From NCBI GenBank assembly GCA_021803035.1, contig JAJZME010000050.1:1-64000 (forward strand): DNA of 64,000 bases, read 5' to 3'. The notes below the pieces were generated by a model. It saw nothing but the letters and a program-made list of their open reading frames with translations. It searched no databases and had not been told where the DNA came from. Below are positions 17,762 to 26,021 of this stretch, piece by piece (the first letter of the stretch is position 1; each line of letters begins with the position of its first letter). The position numbers were made by a program, and so were the translations under genes. The DNA comes from Acidobacteriota bacterium (lineage in GTDB: Bacteria; Acidobacteriota; Terriglobia; Terriglobales; Acidobacteriaceae).

Positions 17762-18304
17762 TCAGGATGCGTCCGGCTCACCGGGAAACAGCTCCGGCTG
17801 CTCCGCAGGCCCCGCTGCGACCGTGCCGCGCCTGCGTGCCGAGGCTCCGATCAGACCCACCACCTCCAGCGACTGGATCGCCTGACGCGGCACATAGATC
17901 CGCTGGGTATTTGAGCGCGTGTCAGGCGGGGTAAGCATCAGGCCCGCACCATCGACCAGCGAACGGTCGTTGGCCGCGATTCCCTCCAGATCGTCGCCGT
18001 CGGCAAGCATCATCCGCAGCCACACTCCCGCCGTGCGCGGGCGGATGGAGAAGCGTCTGTGCAACAACCGTTCCGGATTCGCCTGGCTTCCAGTGTCGCT
18101 AACCGCTCCAAGGTCACGCACATAGCAGACCCACTTCACCTGGTCCCAGCCGACGCGGACCACCTTGCCGGTCAGATCGAGAATCTCCAGCTCGCCTGCA
18201 TCCTGGCCGAAAACCGCGCTTGCGTAGCCGGCGCACCAATCGCGGGAGAACTTCCGTACGATCACCGGTTTGCGTGAGGAAACCATCGCCTTGGATTGTC
18301 GCAC
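17762..18304 (-). CDS. Conserved protein of unknown function
   Basis: A 180-residue protein I cannot assign. It has KPVIVRKFSRDWCAGY near the start and GELEILDLTGKVVRVGWDQVKWVCYVRD, which reads as a small beta-barrel. A second part has MLADGDDLEGI and QRIYVPRQAIQSLEVVG. No signal peptide or membrane helix is visible, so it is likely cytoplasmic. The start is GTG at 18304; an ATG at 18286 would trim six residues. Similar beta-rich proteins appear to be common in Acidobacteria, but I cannot confirm a family here. Confidence 0.65.
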   Translation of the reverse strand: MRQSKAMVSSRKPVIVRKFSRDWCAGYASAVFGQDAGELEILDLTGKVVRVGWDQVKWVCYVRDLGAVSDTGSQANPERLLHRRFSIRPRTAGVWLRMMLADGDDLEGIAANDRSLVDGAGLMLTPPDTRSNTQRIYVPRQAIQSLEVVGLIGASARRRGTVAAGPAEQPELFPGEPDAS

Positions 18305-18477
18305 GCGCCGGGGTAGCGCCGCGAATGCAAAAGCTGCAATTCCATCGTCTTAGCCCTAGCCAACAAGCATAATTTGTGTTAATGTACTGGTTTGCCGGTA
18401 CTGCAAGCCGCACCTTAACAACAACAAGATCAAACATTTGGCAGACGTTGTTCGACAGTCGAAGAACAGGAAACGGG

Positions 18478-20517
18478 ATGCCTGACTACATTTATCTTTT
18501 GGAAAGTCGGCTTTCAGCCGACCAGCAAAATGCACTGCGCCTGTTGCGCGAGGCGGCCCGCGACGCTGAGACACTCCTGTTTTTGACCGGTGATGCGGTG
18601 CGCGATCTGACCAGCGGCCATGCCGTCCGGGAATTAGAAGTAGCAGTTCATGGAAATGCTCTCAAGCTTAAGAAACAATTAGAGAAATCCGGGGCGAGCG
18701 TCTGGGGCGAAGATGACGTCTCACGCAGCCTTTACCTCTGTTTCCCGGGCACGGTGCGCGTGGATGTGGTCAGCACGCACCGGGTTGAATATCCCAAGCC
18801 CGGAAAGCCGGTTATCCACCTGGCATCCATTCATGAAGACCTGCGGCGGCGCGATTTCACCGTCAACGCCATGGCGCTCTCGTTGAACGAGGCTTCCTAC
18901 GGCTTGCTCATGGACCCGCTGAACGGCGCTGCGGATATAGAGAGCCGCACGCTTCGCTTGGTCTCGAATTATGGTTTTTTGGAGGATCCCTCGCTCCTCA
19001 TTCGCGCCACCCGGTACAGAACCCGCTTGGGATGGGAACTCGATCCGCGAAGCCGCATGCGCTACGAGGACGCCAAGAACGAGGGAGTAATCGAGTACCT
19101 CCCGGCGCAGGCGCGCAGCCGCGAACTGGAACAGATTGGCCATGAAGAGGAAGGCCTGAGGGTACTGCAAGCAATTGAAACAGAAGGCTGGATGCAATAT
19201 CTCTTTCCCGCCTGGACCTCGGCCAGCGCAGACGAGGCCAGGCTGCACGCCCTCCATGAACTGGCCGTCGAATTGCTCATGCAGGGTGTTCATGCGGATA
19301 CTTCCGCCGCGCAAATGCGGCTGCTGACCGCCAGGCTGGCGCCGAAAGATCTGAACGCGCTGAAAAAACTGCTGCTCAGACCCGGCTTTGTGGAAGAGTG
19401 GAACAGCCTGGATGCCATGGCGGCCGGTTTTGCCAAAGTGCTGCTGGCCAAGAACAACGCCACACCCTCGGTAAGCTTCAAGCTGTTTACGAGCTATGAC
19501 CCAGAAGCTGTTCTATGGCTTGGATTTACCAGCAAAGATAAAGCGGTCCAGGAGCGCTTCAATCTGTTCCTGAAGGTCTGGCCAGAGGCCCGCCAGCGCA
19601 TCCCGCATGCCCTGATGCAGGAGCTTCGCATTACGCCGGAACTGCCAAGCTATCGCGATCTTGTCCAGGCAATCTTTCTGGAGCTGATCGACGGGCGGCT
19701 GACAACGCCGGAGGAGATGCGCGCCTACCTTGAACCACATTCGCCGCCTGCCCCACCACCGCAGCCAACAATCAAGCGTCCACGGGCCAGGCGCGGCGAA
19801 GCCAAGCTCAAGGAAGAGACCTACGAAGAAGAGGAAGAGCCAACAGAGGAAGAAGAGGAAGAACTGGAAGGCGCAGGCGGCGAGGAAAACGAAGAAATCG
19901 AGATGGAATTGGGTCTGCCCATGGCCGGTATGGAACGTGAGTTCGAGGAAGAATCGGAGGGAGAGTCCGAAGGCGAGGAAGAGGAGCTTGAGGCTGTGCC
20001 TGTGGAAAAGACTTCCGCTCGCAAGCCATCCGCAGGTAAAACCGCCGCAGAAAAAGCGCCAGCAGGCAAAGGTGCCGGAAAAGTTGCGGAGCCTGCCGCA
20101 GCCCCGGCAAAAGTCGAGCAGCCAGCGGTAAGCCATGCGAAGGTCAAGCCGGAGCCCAAGTTCAAGCCGTCAGCAGCCGCCAAACCGGCTGAATCCGCCA
20201 AAAAGGCGCCTGTGCCCGCAGCCAAACCCGCAGCCGTCAAAACCAAACCCGCGCCTGAAGGCCATAAAATTGCCGTCCCGGCCGCCAAAGCGCCAGCCGC
20301 GAAGAAAGGCAAGGTTCCCTCGCCCGCAAAGTCACCAGCCAGGCCAGCGCACAAAAAAGTCGAGACCAAGGCCCCTGCCAGACCCGCTCCGGCGAAGGCC
20401 GCGGCCGTCAAGGCAGGTCCCGCCAAGGCCAAGCACCCGCCAGCGGTAGCCGCGAAGAGGGGCAGGCCTGCGCCAGCCGCAAAGCCCCCTGCGAAAAAGC
20501 CCGCACGGAAACACTAG
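18478..20517 (+). CDS. CCA-adding enzyme/poly(A) polymerase homologue with charged tail
   Basis: A 679-residue protein. Residues 1-220 or so match the nucleotidyltransferase head of class II CCA-adding enzymes and poly(A) polymerases: TGDAVRD (34-43 region), the third carboxylate D96 in RVDVVST, and RRDFTVNA at 124-131. The usual GG-x-VRD reads GDAVRD, and the catalytic DxD is replaced by ExE (E52, E54), so activity is doubtful or altered. Residues 221-430 are helical, as in the RNA-binding domains. From 446 there is a Glu-rich block, then from about 507 a Lys/Ala/Pro-rich histone-H1-like tail. The ATG at 18478 fits the conserved MPDYIYLLESRL start. Confidence 0.78.
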   Translation: MPDYIYLLESRLSADQQNALRLLREAARDAETLLFLTGDAVRDLTSGHAVRELEVAVHGNALKLKKQLEKSGASVWGEDDVSRSLYLCFPGTVRVDVVSTHRVEYPKPGKPVIHLASIHEDLRRRDFTVNAMALSLNEASYGLLMDPLNGAADIESRTLRLVSNYGFLEDPSLLIRATRYRTRLGWELDPRSRMRYEDAKNEGVIEYLPAQARSRELEQIGHEEEGLRVLQAIETEGWMQYLFPAWTSASADEARLHALHELAVELLMQGVHADTSAAQMRLLTARLAPKDLNALKKLLLRPGFVEEWNSLDAMAAGFAKVLLAKNNATPSVSFKLFTSYDPEAVLWLGFTSKDKAVQERFNLFLKVWPEARQRIPHALMQELRITPELPSYRDLVQAIFLELIDGRLTTPEEMRAYLEPHSPPAPPPQPTIKRPRARRGEAKLKEETYEEEEEPTEEEEEELEGAGGEENEEIEMELGLPMAGMEREFEEESEGESEGEEEELEAVPVEKTSARKPSAGKTAAEKAPAGKGAGKVAEPAAAPAKVEQPAVSHAKVKPEPKFKPSAAAKPAESAKKAPVPAAKPAAVKTKPAPEGHKIAVPAAKAPAAKKGKVPSPAKSPARPAHKKVETKAPARPAPAKAAAVKAGPAKAKHPPAVAAKRGRPAPAAKPPAKKPARKH

Positions 20518-20526
20518 CTGGACCGC

Positions 20527-20721
20527 CTATTGCGGCGTAATGATGCCGCCCAGCGCGTGCCGCCGCGGCAGCACGATGCCGCGATGATCAATCTCCGCCG
20601 CAGGCCGCTCATCGCTGCCGAGGCTCGGGCGCTCCACCAACTCCCCGTCGCAGGCTGGACATCGCTTCGCCTGCGAATCCTGCGCGAGCACCGCGTGACA
20701 CCGGCTGCAAATCCGTTCCAT
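20527..20721 (-). CDS. Small zinc-ribbon protein
   Basis: A 64-residue protein with two CxxC pairs (C5/C8 and C21/C24) forming a rubredoxin-like zinc knuckle. A polar tail ends in IITPQ. Function is unknown; such proteins often contact nucleic acid or serve as small regulators. It is convergent with the CCA-homologue gene, only 9 bp from its stop. The length, the ordered cysteine spacing and the ATG argue that it is real. Confidence 0.6.
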   Translation of the reverse strand: MERICSRCHAVLAQDSQAKRCPACDGELVERPSLGSDERPAAEIDHRGIVLPRRHALGGIITPQ

Positions 20722-20815
20722 GGAAAAAGCTTATCGTATGCCGGACCGGTTTCGCGCGGGATCAGCCCCACACACGATCAGGCACGCTTTCCCGGCCCAA
20801 AGGTAGACTGAATCC

Positions 20816-21718
20816 ATGCATCCCCCGGTGCGGCTGGCCGCAATCGACATGGACGGCACGCTTCTGCCGAGCTTCGGCCATGAAGTAAGCCGGCGCAACG
20901 CCGAGGCGCTCCGCGCGGCGCAGCGGGCTGGGATCGTGGTGGCCATCGCAACCGGGAGGCGAACCGCCTTTGCCACTCCCCTCTTCGAAAAATTGGGTTT
21001 GCGAGCGGACATGCCGCTCATCACGTCGAATGGTGCAGTGATCAGAACCCTCGGCGGCGAACCCATCGACCATTGGACGCTCGGAGTGGAGGTGGCGCGG
21101 GGATTGTGCGGGTTACTGCGTGGATTCGGGGTGCTCGTGTTCACATTCGACAAGCCCGGCCGCAGTGAGCTGGTGCTGGAAGACTTGAGCCGTGCCAGCG
21201 GCCGCATGGAACTGTGGGTGGAAGCCAATCGTGACGCCATCGAAGTGGTCGAGCGCCTGGAACCGGCATTTGACCGGGGCGAGCCGATTCAGGGGATGGT
21301 CGCCGGGGCGGTGCATCCAGTGCGCGAGGCGGAAAAAGCCATCGCAGCCAGCCCGTGGAGCGATGCCTGTGAGTGCATTCGCACCGAGTATCCGGCCCGC
21401 GATCTGGCCATTCTGGACCTGCTGCCGCGCGGCGTCTCAAAAGGCGCGGCCCTGGCCCGGCTTGCCCGCCGGCTGGGCGTAGAGCGGAAAGAGACCCTCG
21501 CCATCGGCGACAATTGGAATGACGTGGATATGCTGGAATGGGCCGGACAGGCGGTGATCATGGGCGATGCGGCACGGGAGCTCCGCGCCATGGCCAGGCT
21601 GCGCGGCTGGAAACAGGCCCCGGGCCACGACCACAATGGCGTGGCCGTAGTGCTGGAAGCGGCTGTCGCCAGACTCGTCAACGCCCAAAAGCAGGTTACG
21701 GAAGGCGGCCGCACATGA
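20816..21718 (+). CDS. Cof-type HAD phosphatase
   Basis: HAD-superfamily sugar-phosphate or flavin-phosphate phosphatase of the Cof (IIB) class, 300 residues. Motif I is DMDGTLL (D11 nucleophile, D13), motif II is TSNGA, motif III is the Lys in VSKGAAL, and motif IV is GDNWNDVDMLEW. The large cap domain lies between motifs II and III. The substrate cannot be inferred. The stop overlaps the next start as ATGA, so it is co-translated with the lytic transglycosylase gene. Confidence 0.88.
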   Translation: MHPPVRLAAIDMDGTLLPSFGHEVSRRNAEALRAAQRAGIVVAIATGRRTAFATPLFEKLGLRADMPLITSNGAVIRTLGGEPIDHWTLGVEVARGLCGLLRGFGVLVFTFDKPGRSELVLEDLSRASGRMELWVEANRDAIEVVERLEPAFDRGEPIQGMVAGAVHPVREAEKAIAASPWSDACECIRTEYPARDLAILDLLPRGVSKGAALARLARRLGVERKETLAIGDNWNDVDMLEWAGQAVIMGDAARELRAMARLRGWKQAPGHDHNGVAVVLEAAVARLVNAQKQVTEGGRT

Positions 21719-22461
21719 GAAACAGGCTCCTTGCGGCGAGCGGTGCGCTGGCCATCGCCGTTTCAGCGATCCCGCCGGCCCGCGCAGCCGAGCTGGTGAC
21801 CCTGCGCAACGGCTTCCAGATGCGCTGCGACCATTACACCGAATCCGATGGCCATGTCCGCATATATCTGAGCCCTGGCGGCGACAACTATATCGACCTG
21901 AACCAGGTGCAAGTCGCCAGCGTAATAAAGGTGCCGAACTCCCCCGTCGATCCGGCGTCGAAGACAGCGGCAAACCCGCCCGATAGAGCCTCTGCGGCCA
22001 CCCTGAGTCAGGCCGACCTGGCCGAGATGCTGGCCAAAGCCGGCCAGAAGCACGATCTGGATGTGGACCTGCTGGCCAGCGTGGTCGATGCCGAAAGCGC
22101 CGGCAATCCCCGCGCCGTAAGCTCCGCCGGGGCGCAGGGGCTGATGCAGTTGATGCCCGCCACCGCCGCCAGCCTGGGCGTCAAGAACAGCTTCCAGCCG
22201 CAACAGAACATCAACGGCGGCTCCGCCTACCTTGACCAGCTATTGACCCTCTACGGCAACAACCTGGCGCTGGCGCTGGCCGCCTACAATGCCGGCCCGG
22301 AGGCCGTAGCCCGCTACCACGGCATTCCGCCCTACCCTGAAACCCGCGCCTATGTGGCCCGGGTCATCCACGAATTCAACCGCCGGGTTCTGGCGCGCGA
22401 GACCGCCGAGCGGCGTGCCCGGCAGCGCCTGAGTAGTTCCCAGAAAAAGACCTCTCCATAG
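21715..22461 (+). CDS. Secreted lytic transglycosylase (SLT domain)
   Basis: Exported peptidoglycan lyase of 248 residues. A signal peptide ends near A25 (PPARAA). Residues 26-72 form a small beta domain (LVTLRNGFQMRCDHY) seen in front of SLT domains. The SLT/goose-lysozyme-like domain spans about 105-225. It has E127 as the catalytic acid in DAESAGNPRAVSSAGAQGLMQLMP and the family motif AYNAGPEAV. The true start is the ATG overlapping the HAD stop; an upstream frame to 21538 is only overlap. An inverted repeat follows the stop. Confidence 0.88.
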   Translation: MRNRLLAASGALAIAVSAIPPARAAELVTLRNGFQMRCDHYTESDGHVRIYLSPGGDNYIDLNQVQVASVIKVPNSPVDPASKTAANPPDRASAATLSQADLAEMLAKAGQKHDLDVDLLASVVDAESAGNPRAVSSAGAQGLMQLMPATAASLGVKNSFQPQQNINGGSAYLDQLLTLYGNNLALALAAYNAGPEAVARYHGIPPYPETRAYVARVIHEFNRRVLARETAERRARQRLSSSQKKTSP

Positions 22462-22532
22462 CGTTTTTCTCCGTACCCGCGGGCGGACACGTAACATAGA
22501 TGGAAGAGTTCGGAGTACGGAGCTAAAAACGC
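22461..22532 (+). promoter_or_regulatory. Intercistronic inverted repeat covering the next ribosome-binding site
   Basis: The left arm (22461-22476) GCGTTTTTCTCCGTAC is repeated inverted at 22515-22532, with two extra bases in the right arm. The right arm contains the GGAG that probably serves the next gene, so pairing would hide that ribosome-binding site. The loop is about 38 bases. Confidence 0.45.
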
Positions 22533-23606
22533 TTGAAAAAGATCCGATTGATTGCGACCCTGGCGGTGCTGGCTGTACTTGTAGCCATCGCATTTTGGGC
22601 GCGCGGCAAAGTTCACTTTGACTTTGCCACTTTTCGGCAACAACTTGCCCATGCCGACTGGCGCTACCTGGTAGCCGCCATTCTCTGCATTTACGTCGGC
22701 TATTTCTTCCGCTCAACCCGCTGGGCCTGGCTGATGCGGCACACCAAGAAGGTTCCGCCGCTCTCCCTGATGGGCCCGCAGATCATCGGCTTTACCGGCG
22801 TCGCGATCCTGGGCCGTTTCGCCGATCTCACGCGGCTCTACCTCTGCGCAAAAAAAACCGGCGTGCCCGTTACCGGCCAGGCAGGCGTTTATGTGGTCGA
22901 GCGGCTTTTCGACCTGGGGGCAATGGCTGTCTTTATTTCCGGCGCGGTTCTGCTCCTCCCGCCTGGCTCACTGCCTCACCCGGATGCCGTGGAAAGGGTC
23001 AGACATTGGTTTCTGGTCGCGACCACCATCGGCGTGGTGTTTGTAGTAACCGTGCGCTTTGCGGGAGAAATGACGGCCAGATTCTTCGAGCATGTCTTCG
23101 GCCTGTTTTCAAAGAAGCTGGGGCACTCCGTGGGTCAAAAACTCCGCATCTTCCACGACGGCATGAATACCGTGCGGAGTTTCGCCGATTTTGGCGTTGC
23201 CGCCGGCCTCTCGCTCGTCATGTGGTTCACCATCCTGATGGCCTACTATGAAACCACTCATGCCTTCAGGGCCGATCCCATCCTGAGGTCCATGTCCATG
23301 GCGGGGTGCATGGTGATCCTGGCCTGCAGTGCAGGCGCCAGCTTCCTTCAAATGCCCGTCGTGGCTTGGTTTACCCAGATCGGCATCCTTGCCGTGTTCA
23401 TCCACGGCATCTTTGGCGTAGAAACGGAAGCTGCCTGGGCCTGCTCGACCATGCTCCTGGTTGACACTTTCCTGTGCGTGCTCCCGGTAGGACTCATATG
23501 GGCCCAATTTGAGCATGTGGACCTGCGCAAGATTGCCGTCGAAAGCGAACACGCCGGCGAAGAACTGGCCGATATAGATCCGCTCCACAAGGAAGCGGCA
23601 AAATAG
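22533..23606 (+). CDS. Flippase-like integral membrane protein (LPG synthase TM family)
   Basis: Polytopic inner-membrane protein of 357 residues with about eight hydrophobic helices. It matches the lysylphosphatidylglycerol synthetase transmembrane/UPF0104 family. Conserved points are YFFRSTRWAWLMR after the second helix, FTGVAILGRFADLTRLYLC, and VYVVERLFDLGA. Family members move aminoacylated or glycosylated lipids across the membrane; no catalytic domain is attached here. The start is TTG at 22533, just after an inverted repeat that carries its GGAG. It follows the transglycosylase in the same direction, so an envelope role is plausible. Confidence 0.8.
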   Translation: MKKIRLIATLAVLAVLVAIAFWARGKVHFDFATFRQQLAHADWRYLVAAILCIYVGYFFRSTRWAWLMRHTKKVPPLSLMGPQIIGFTGVAILGRFADLTRLYLCAKKTGVPVTGQAGVYVVERLFDLGAMAVFISGAVLLLPPGSLPHPDAVERVRHWFLVATTIGVVFVVTVRFAGEMTARFFEHVFGLFSKKLGHSVGQKLRIFHDGMNTVRSFADFGVAAGLSLVMWFTILMAYYETTHAFRADPILRSMSMAGCMVILACSAGASFLQMPVVAWFTQIGILAVFIHGIFGVETEAAWACSTMLLVDTFLCVLPVGLIWAQFEHVDLRKIAVESEHAGEELADIDPLHKEAAK

Positions 23607-23695
23607 GAAGCCGGGCGCTTCGCTTTGGCCGCACCAGGAGTGCACCACGGGTGCCGCGCCCAATATACTGAATAGGTAACCTTGAGCCGTCTCGC

Positions 23696-24592
23696 ATGCG
23701 TCCCGAACTGACCCAGGCTGTGGGATTGTTGCGCAGCAATGACCCCGAATCCGTAGAACAAGCCATCGGCCTGTTACAGAACACCGTCTACTCCTTCAGC
23801 ATGAAGGTCTGCGGGCACCGCGAAGATGCCGAAGACACCATGCAGGAGGTGCTCTATCGCTCTCTGCGCCACCTGGCCCGGATCGAGGAGCCGCGTGCCT
23901 TGGCGGTCTGGCTCTACACGGTCACCCGGAACCGCTGCTGGCGGATGCGGCGGACAAATTCGCACGGCGCAACGCATCTTTCGCTCGACGAGCTGATGCC
24001 CGATGACGCGGAGATGAGCCGCCTTCTCCGCGATCCCGCTCCAGGTCCCGAACGCCATATGCTGAAAAGCGAGGAGCACGACATCCTGCAACAGGCTGTC
24101 CTGCGCATCCCGGCGCAGTTGCGCATCGTGCTGGTGCTGCACGACATGGAAGATCTGGCCACCGAAGAAGTGGCGCAGATTCTGCACCTGAAACCGGGCA
24201 CTGTGCGCGTCCGCCTGCATCGCGCCCGGCTCAGCGTACGCAAGGAGATCGCCCGGGTCCTGGAGGCATCTGTCCAGGCAGAAAAATCCGCGAAGCTTCC
24301 GGCACGAACGAAACAGCGCAAGACCCAGCAGCGGCCAGCGGCATGCCGGGAGCTGTTCTCAAACCTCTCGGAGTATCTCGACGGCCGCGTGGAGCCGCGC
24401 ACCTGCGCCCAGATCACCGCGCACATCGACGCATGCCCCTCGTGTGTCGCCTTCCTCCGCGACCTTCGCGCCGCCATCGATCGCTGCCGCTCCCTTGAAG
24501 TCGACTGCGATCCGCTCCTTCTTGCGCGCCTGCGCTCTTCGCTCACCCGCGAGTATCTGCACCTGCTCCACCAGCCCGTCCCCAAAAAATAG
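23696..24592 (+). CDS. ECF sigma factor fused to an anti-sigma-type zinc finger
   Basis: Sigma-70 ECF factor of 298 residues with an unusual C-terminal extension. Sigma region 2 is at about 26-93 (DAEDTMQEVLYRSLRHL) and region 4 at 128-185 (LATEEVAQILHLKPGTVRVRLHRAR). After a Lys/Arg linker comes a zf-HC2-like finger: C217, H243, C247 and C250 in ACREL and AHIDACPSC. That finger normally belongs to the cognate anti-sigma factor. No separate anti-sigma gene is adjacent. A TATACT sits about 20 bp before the ATG. It may sense redox or zinc state in cis. Confidence 0.85.
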   Translation: MRPELTQAVGLLRSNDPESVEQAIGLLQNTVYSFSMKVCGHREDAEDTMQEVLYRSLRHLARIEEPRALAVWLYTVTRNRCWRMRRTNSHGATHLSLDELMPDDAEMSRLLRDPAPGPERHMLKSEEHDILQQAVLRIPAQLRIVLVLHDMEDLATEEVAQILHLKPGTVRVRLHRARLSVRKEIARVLEASVQAEKSAKLPARTKQRKTQQRPAACRELFSNLSEYLDGRVEPRTCAQITAHIDACPSCVAFLRDLRAAIDRCRSLEVDCDPLLLARLRSSLTREYLHLLHQPVPKK

Positions 24593-24668
24593 CCCCGAAA
24601 CTGTAACAAATCCACACCCAATAGGCTTTATCATCTTGTACGCAACCCCATGAAGGAATGCGAGCGCG

Positions 24669-26021
24669 ATGAAACTGCACCACAGCCTCATCATGTGGCT
24701 TCTCTTGTGTCTGTCGCCGGCCGGACTTCTCGCACAAACGCCGCCGATGACGCTGCGTCAGGCCATCAACCGGGCCCTGGGCCTCAATCCGCAGGCGCAA
24801 ATCGCCCGCGCCGATGACGCTTCCGCAACGGCGGCCGCGCACCTGGCGCGCACGCAACTGCTGCCGCAGCTCAGCTTCACCGAAGACATCTCCCGCGGCA
24901 ACGACCCGGTCTACGCCTTCGGCGAACGCCTCCGCCAGGGCCGCTTCACGCAAAGCGACTTTGCGCTGAATGCCCTCAACCACCCCCTTCCCATCGGCAA
25001 CTTCGCCACGGGCTTTTCCGGCAACTGGCTGCTCTTCGACTCCTGGAAGACCGAGCGCGATATACACAGCGCCGACATGGCCAGGAAGAGCGCCGCATCC
25101 ACCACCAAAGCCGTCAACCAGCAGATCGTGTTGCGCGTGGTGGACGCCTACCAGGCTGTGCTCTATGCCGAGCGCAAGGTCGATGTGGCCCAGCACGAGC
25201 AGCGGACCGCCGAGGCACTGCTGACGCAGGTCGACCAGCGCGTGAAAGCCGGCCTTGCCGTCGAATCGGACCGCATGGCCGCCGAAGTGAACCTGGCCGC
25301 CCGCAAGCAGGACCTGATTGCTGCGCGCGGCGATCTCGAACTTGCCTGGGCTGATCTGCGCAATGCCATGGGCGCGCCCAATCTGGCCGCGTCCCAGTTG
25401 CAGCCCATCCAGCCTCACAGCTTCCCGCAGAGCACCTTGGCTGAGGAGTTGGCGACCGCCGAAAAGAAGCGGCCCGACCTGATGGCGCTCGGCCAGGCGC
25501 AGCAGGCCCAGGGCGCGGCCGTCGGCGCGGCCCGGTCCAGCTTTGGCCCCACCGTGAGCGCCTATGGCGACTGGGAAGACGACCGCCCCTCATGGACCAG
25601 CCCCGGTGACAACAACTGGGTGGCCGGCGTGCGGATCAGCATCGACATTCTTCCCATCGGCAAGCGCGACCAGCTCGCCCAGCAAACCGCGGCAAAAGAT
25701 CGCCTCGACGCGCAGATGACCCAGGCGCAGCAGCAGATTCGCCTTCAGGTGAGCCGGGCGCACATTCAGCGCCAGACGGCCGAGCTTTCACTCCAGACAG
25801 CGCGCGCTGCCATGACCCAGTCCGCCGAAGACCTGCGCATCCTGAGGAACCGCTACAACGCGGGCCTTGCCACCATCACTGATTTGCTGCGCGCCGGAGA
25901 TGCCGAGCGGCAGAGTCAATCGAACTACTGGCACGCCGTCTATGGCAACGCCATGGCGTATGCGCAATTGCTTTACGCGGAAGGGACTCTGACTCCCGAT
26001 GCGGCGGAGGGACTGCAATGA
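24669..26021 (+). CDS. TolC-family outer membrane efflux protein
   Basis: Outer membrane channel component of a tripartite exporter, 450 residues. A signal peptide ends near residue 25 (GLLA, then QTPPMTLRQAI). Two outer-membrane-efflux repeats are visible, one starting at LRQAINRALGLNPQAQIA and the second around LATAEKKRPDLMALGQ. Long heptad-rich helices with many Ala/Gln residues form the periplasmic barrel, and NAGLATITDLLRA is a typical late motif. It is the first gene of a four-gene operon; its stop overlaps the adaptor start by four bases. Confidence 0.9.
   Translation: MKLHHSLIMWLLLCLSPAGLLAQTPPMTLRQAINRALGLNPQAQIARADDASATAAAHLARTQLLPQLSFTEDISRGNDPVYAFGERLRQGRFTQSDFALNALNHPLPIGNFATGFSGNWLLFDSWKTERDIHSADMARKSAASTTKAVNQQIVLRVVDAYQAVLYAERKVDVAQHEQRTAEALLTQVDQRVKAGLAVESDRMAAEVNLAARKQDLIAARGDLELAWADLRNAMGAPNLAASQLQPIQPHSFPQSTLAEELATAEKKRPDLMALGQAQQAQGAAVGAARSSFGPTVSAYGDWEDDRPSWTSPGDNNWVAGVRISIDILPIGKRDQLAQQTAAKDRLDAQMTQAQQQIRLQVSRAHIQRQTAELSLQTARAAMTQSAEDLRILRNRYNAGLATITDLLRAGDAERQSQSNYWHAVYGNAMAYAQLLYAEGTLTPDAAEGLQ

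Noticed and set aside
18376-18477. Upstream extension of the CCA-homologue start
   Set aside because: The extra 34 residues look unlike any protein start; MPDYIYLLESRL at 18478 is a natural N-terminus.
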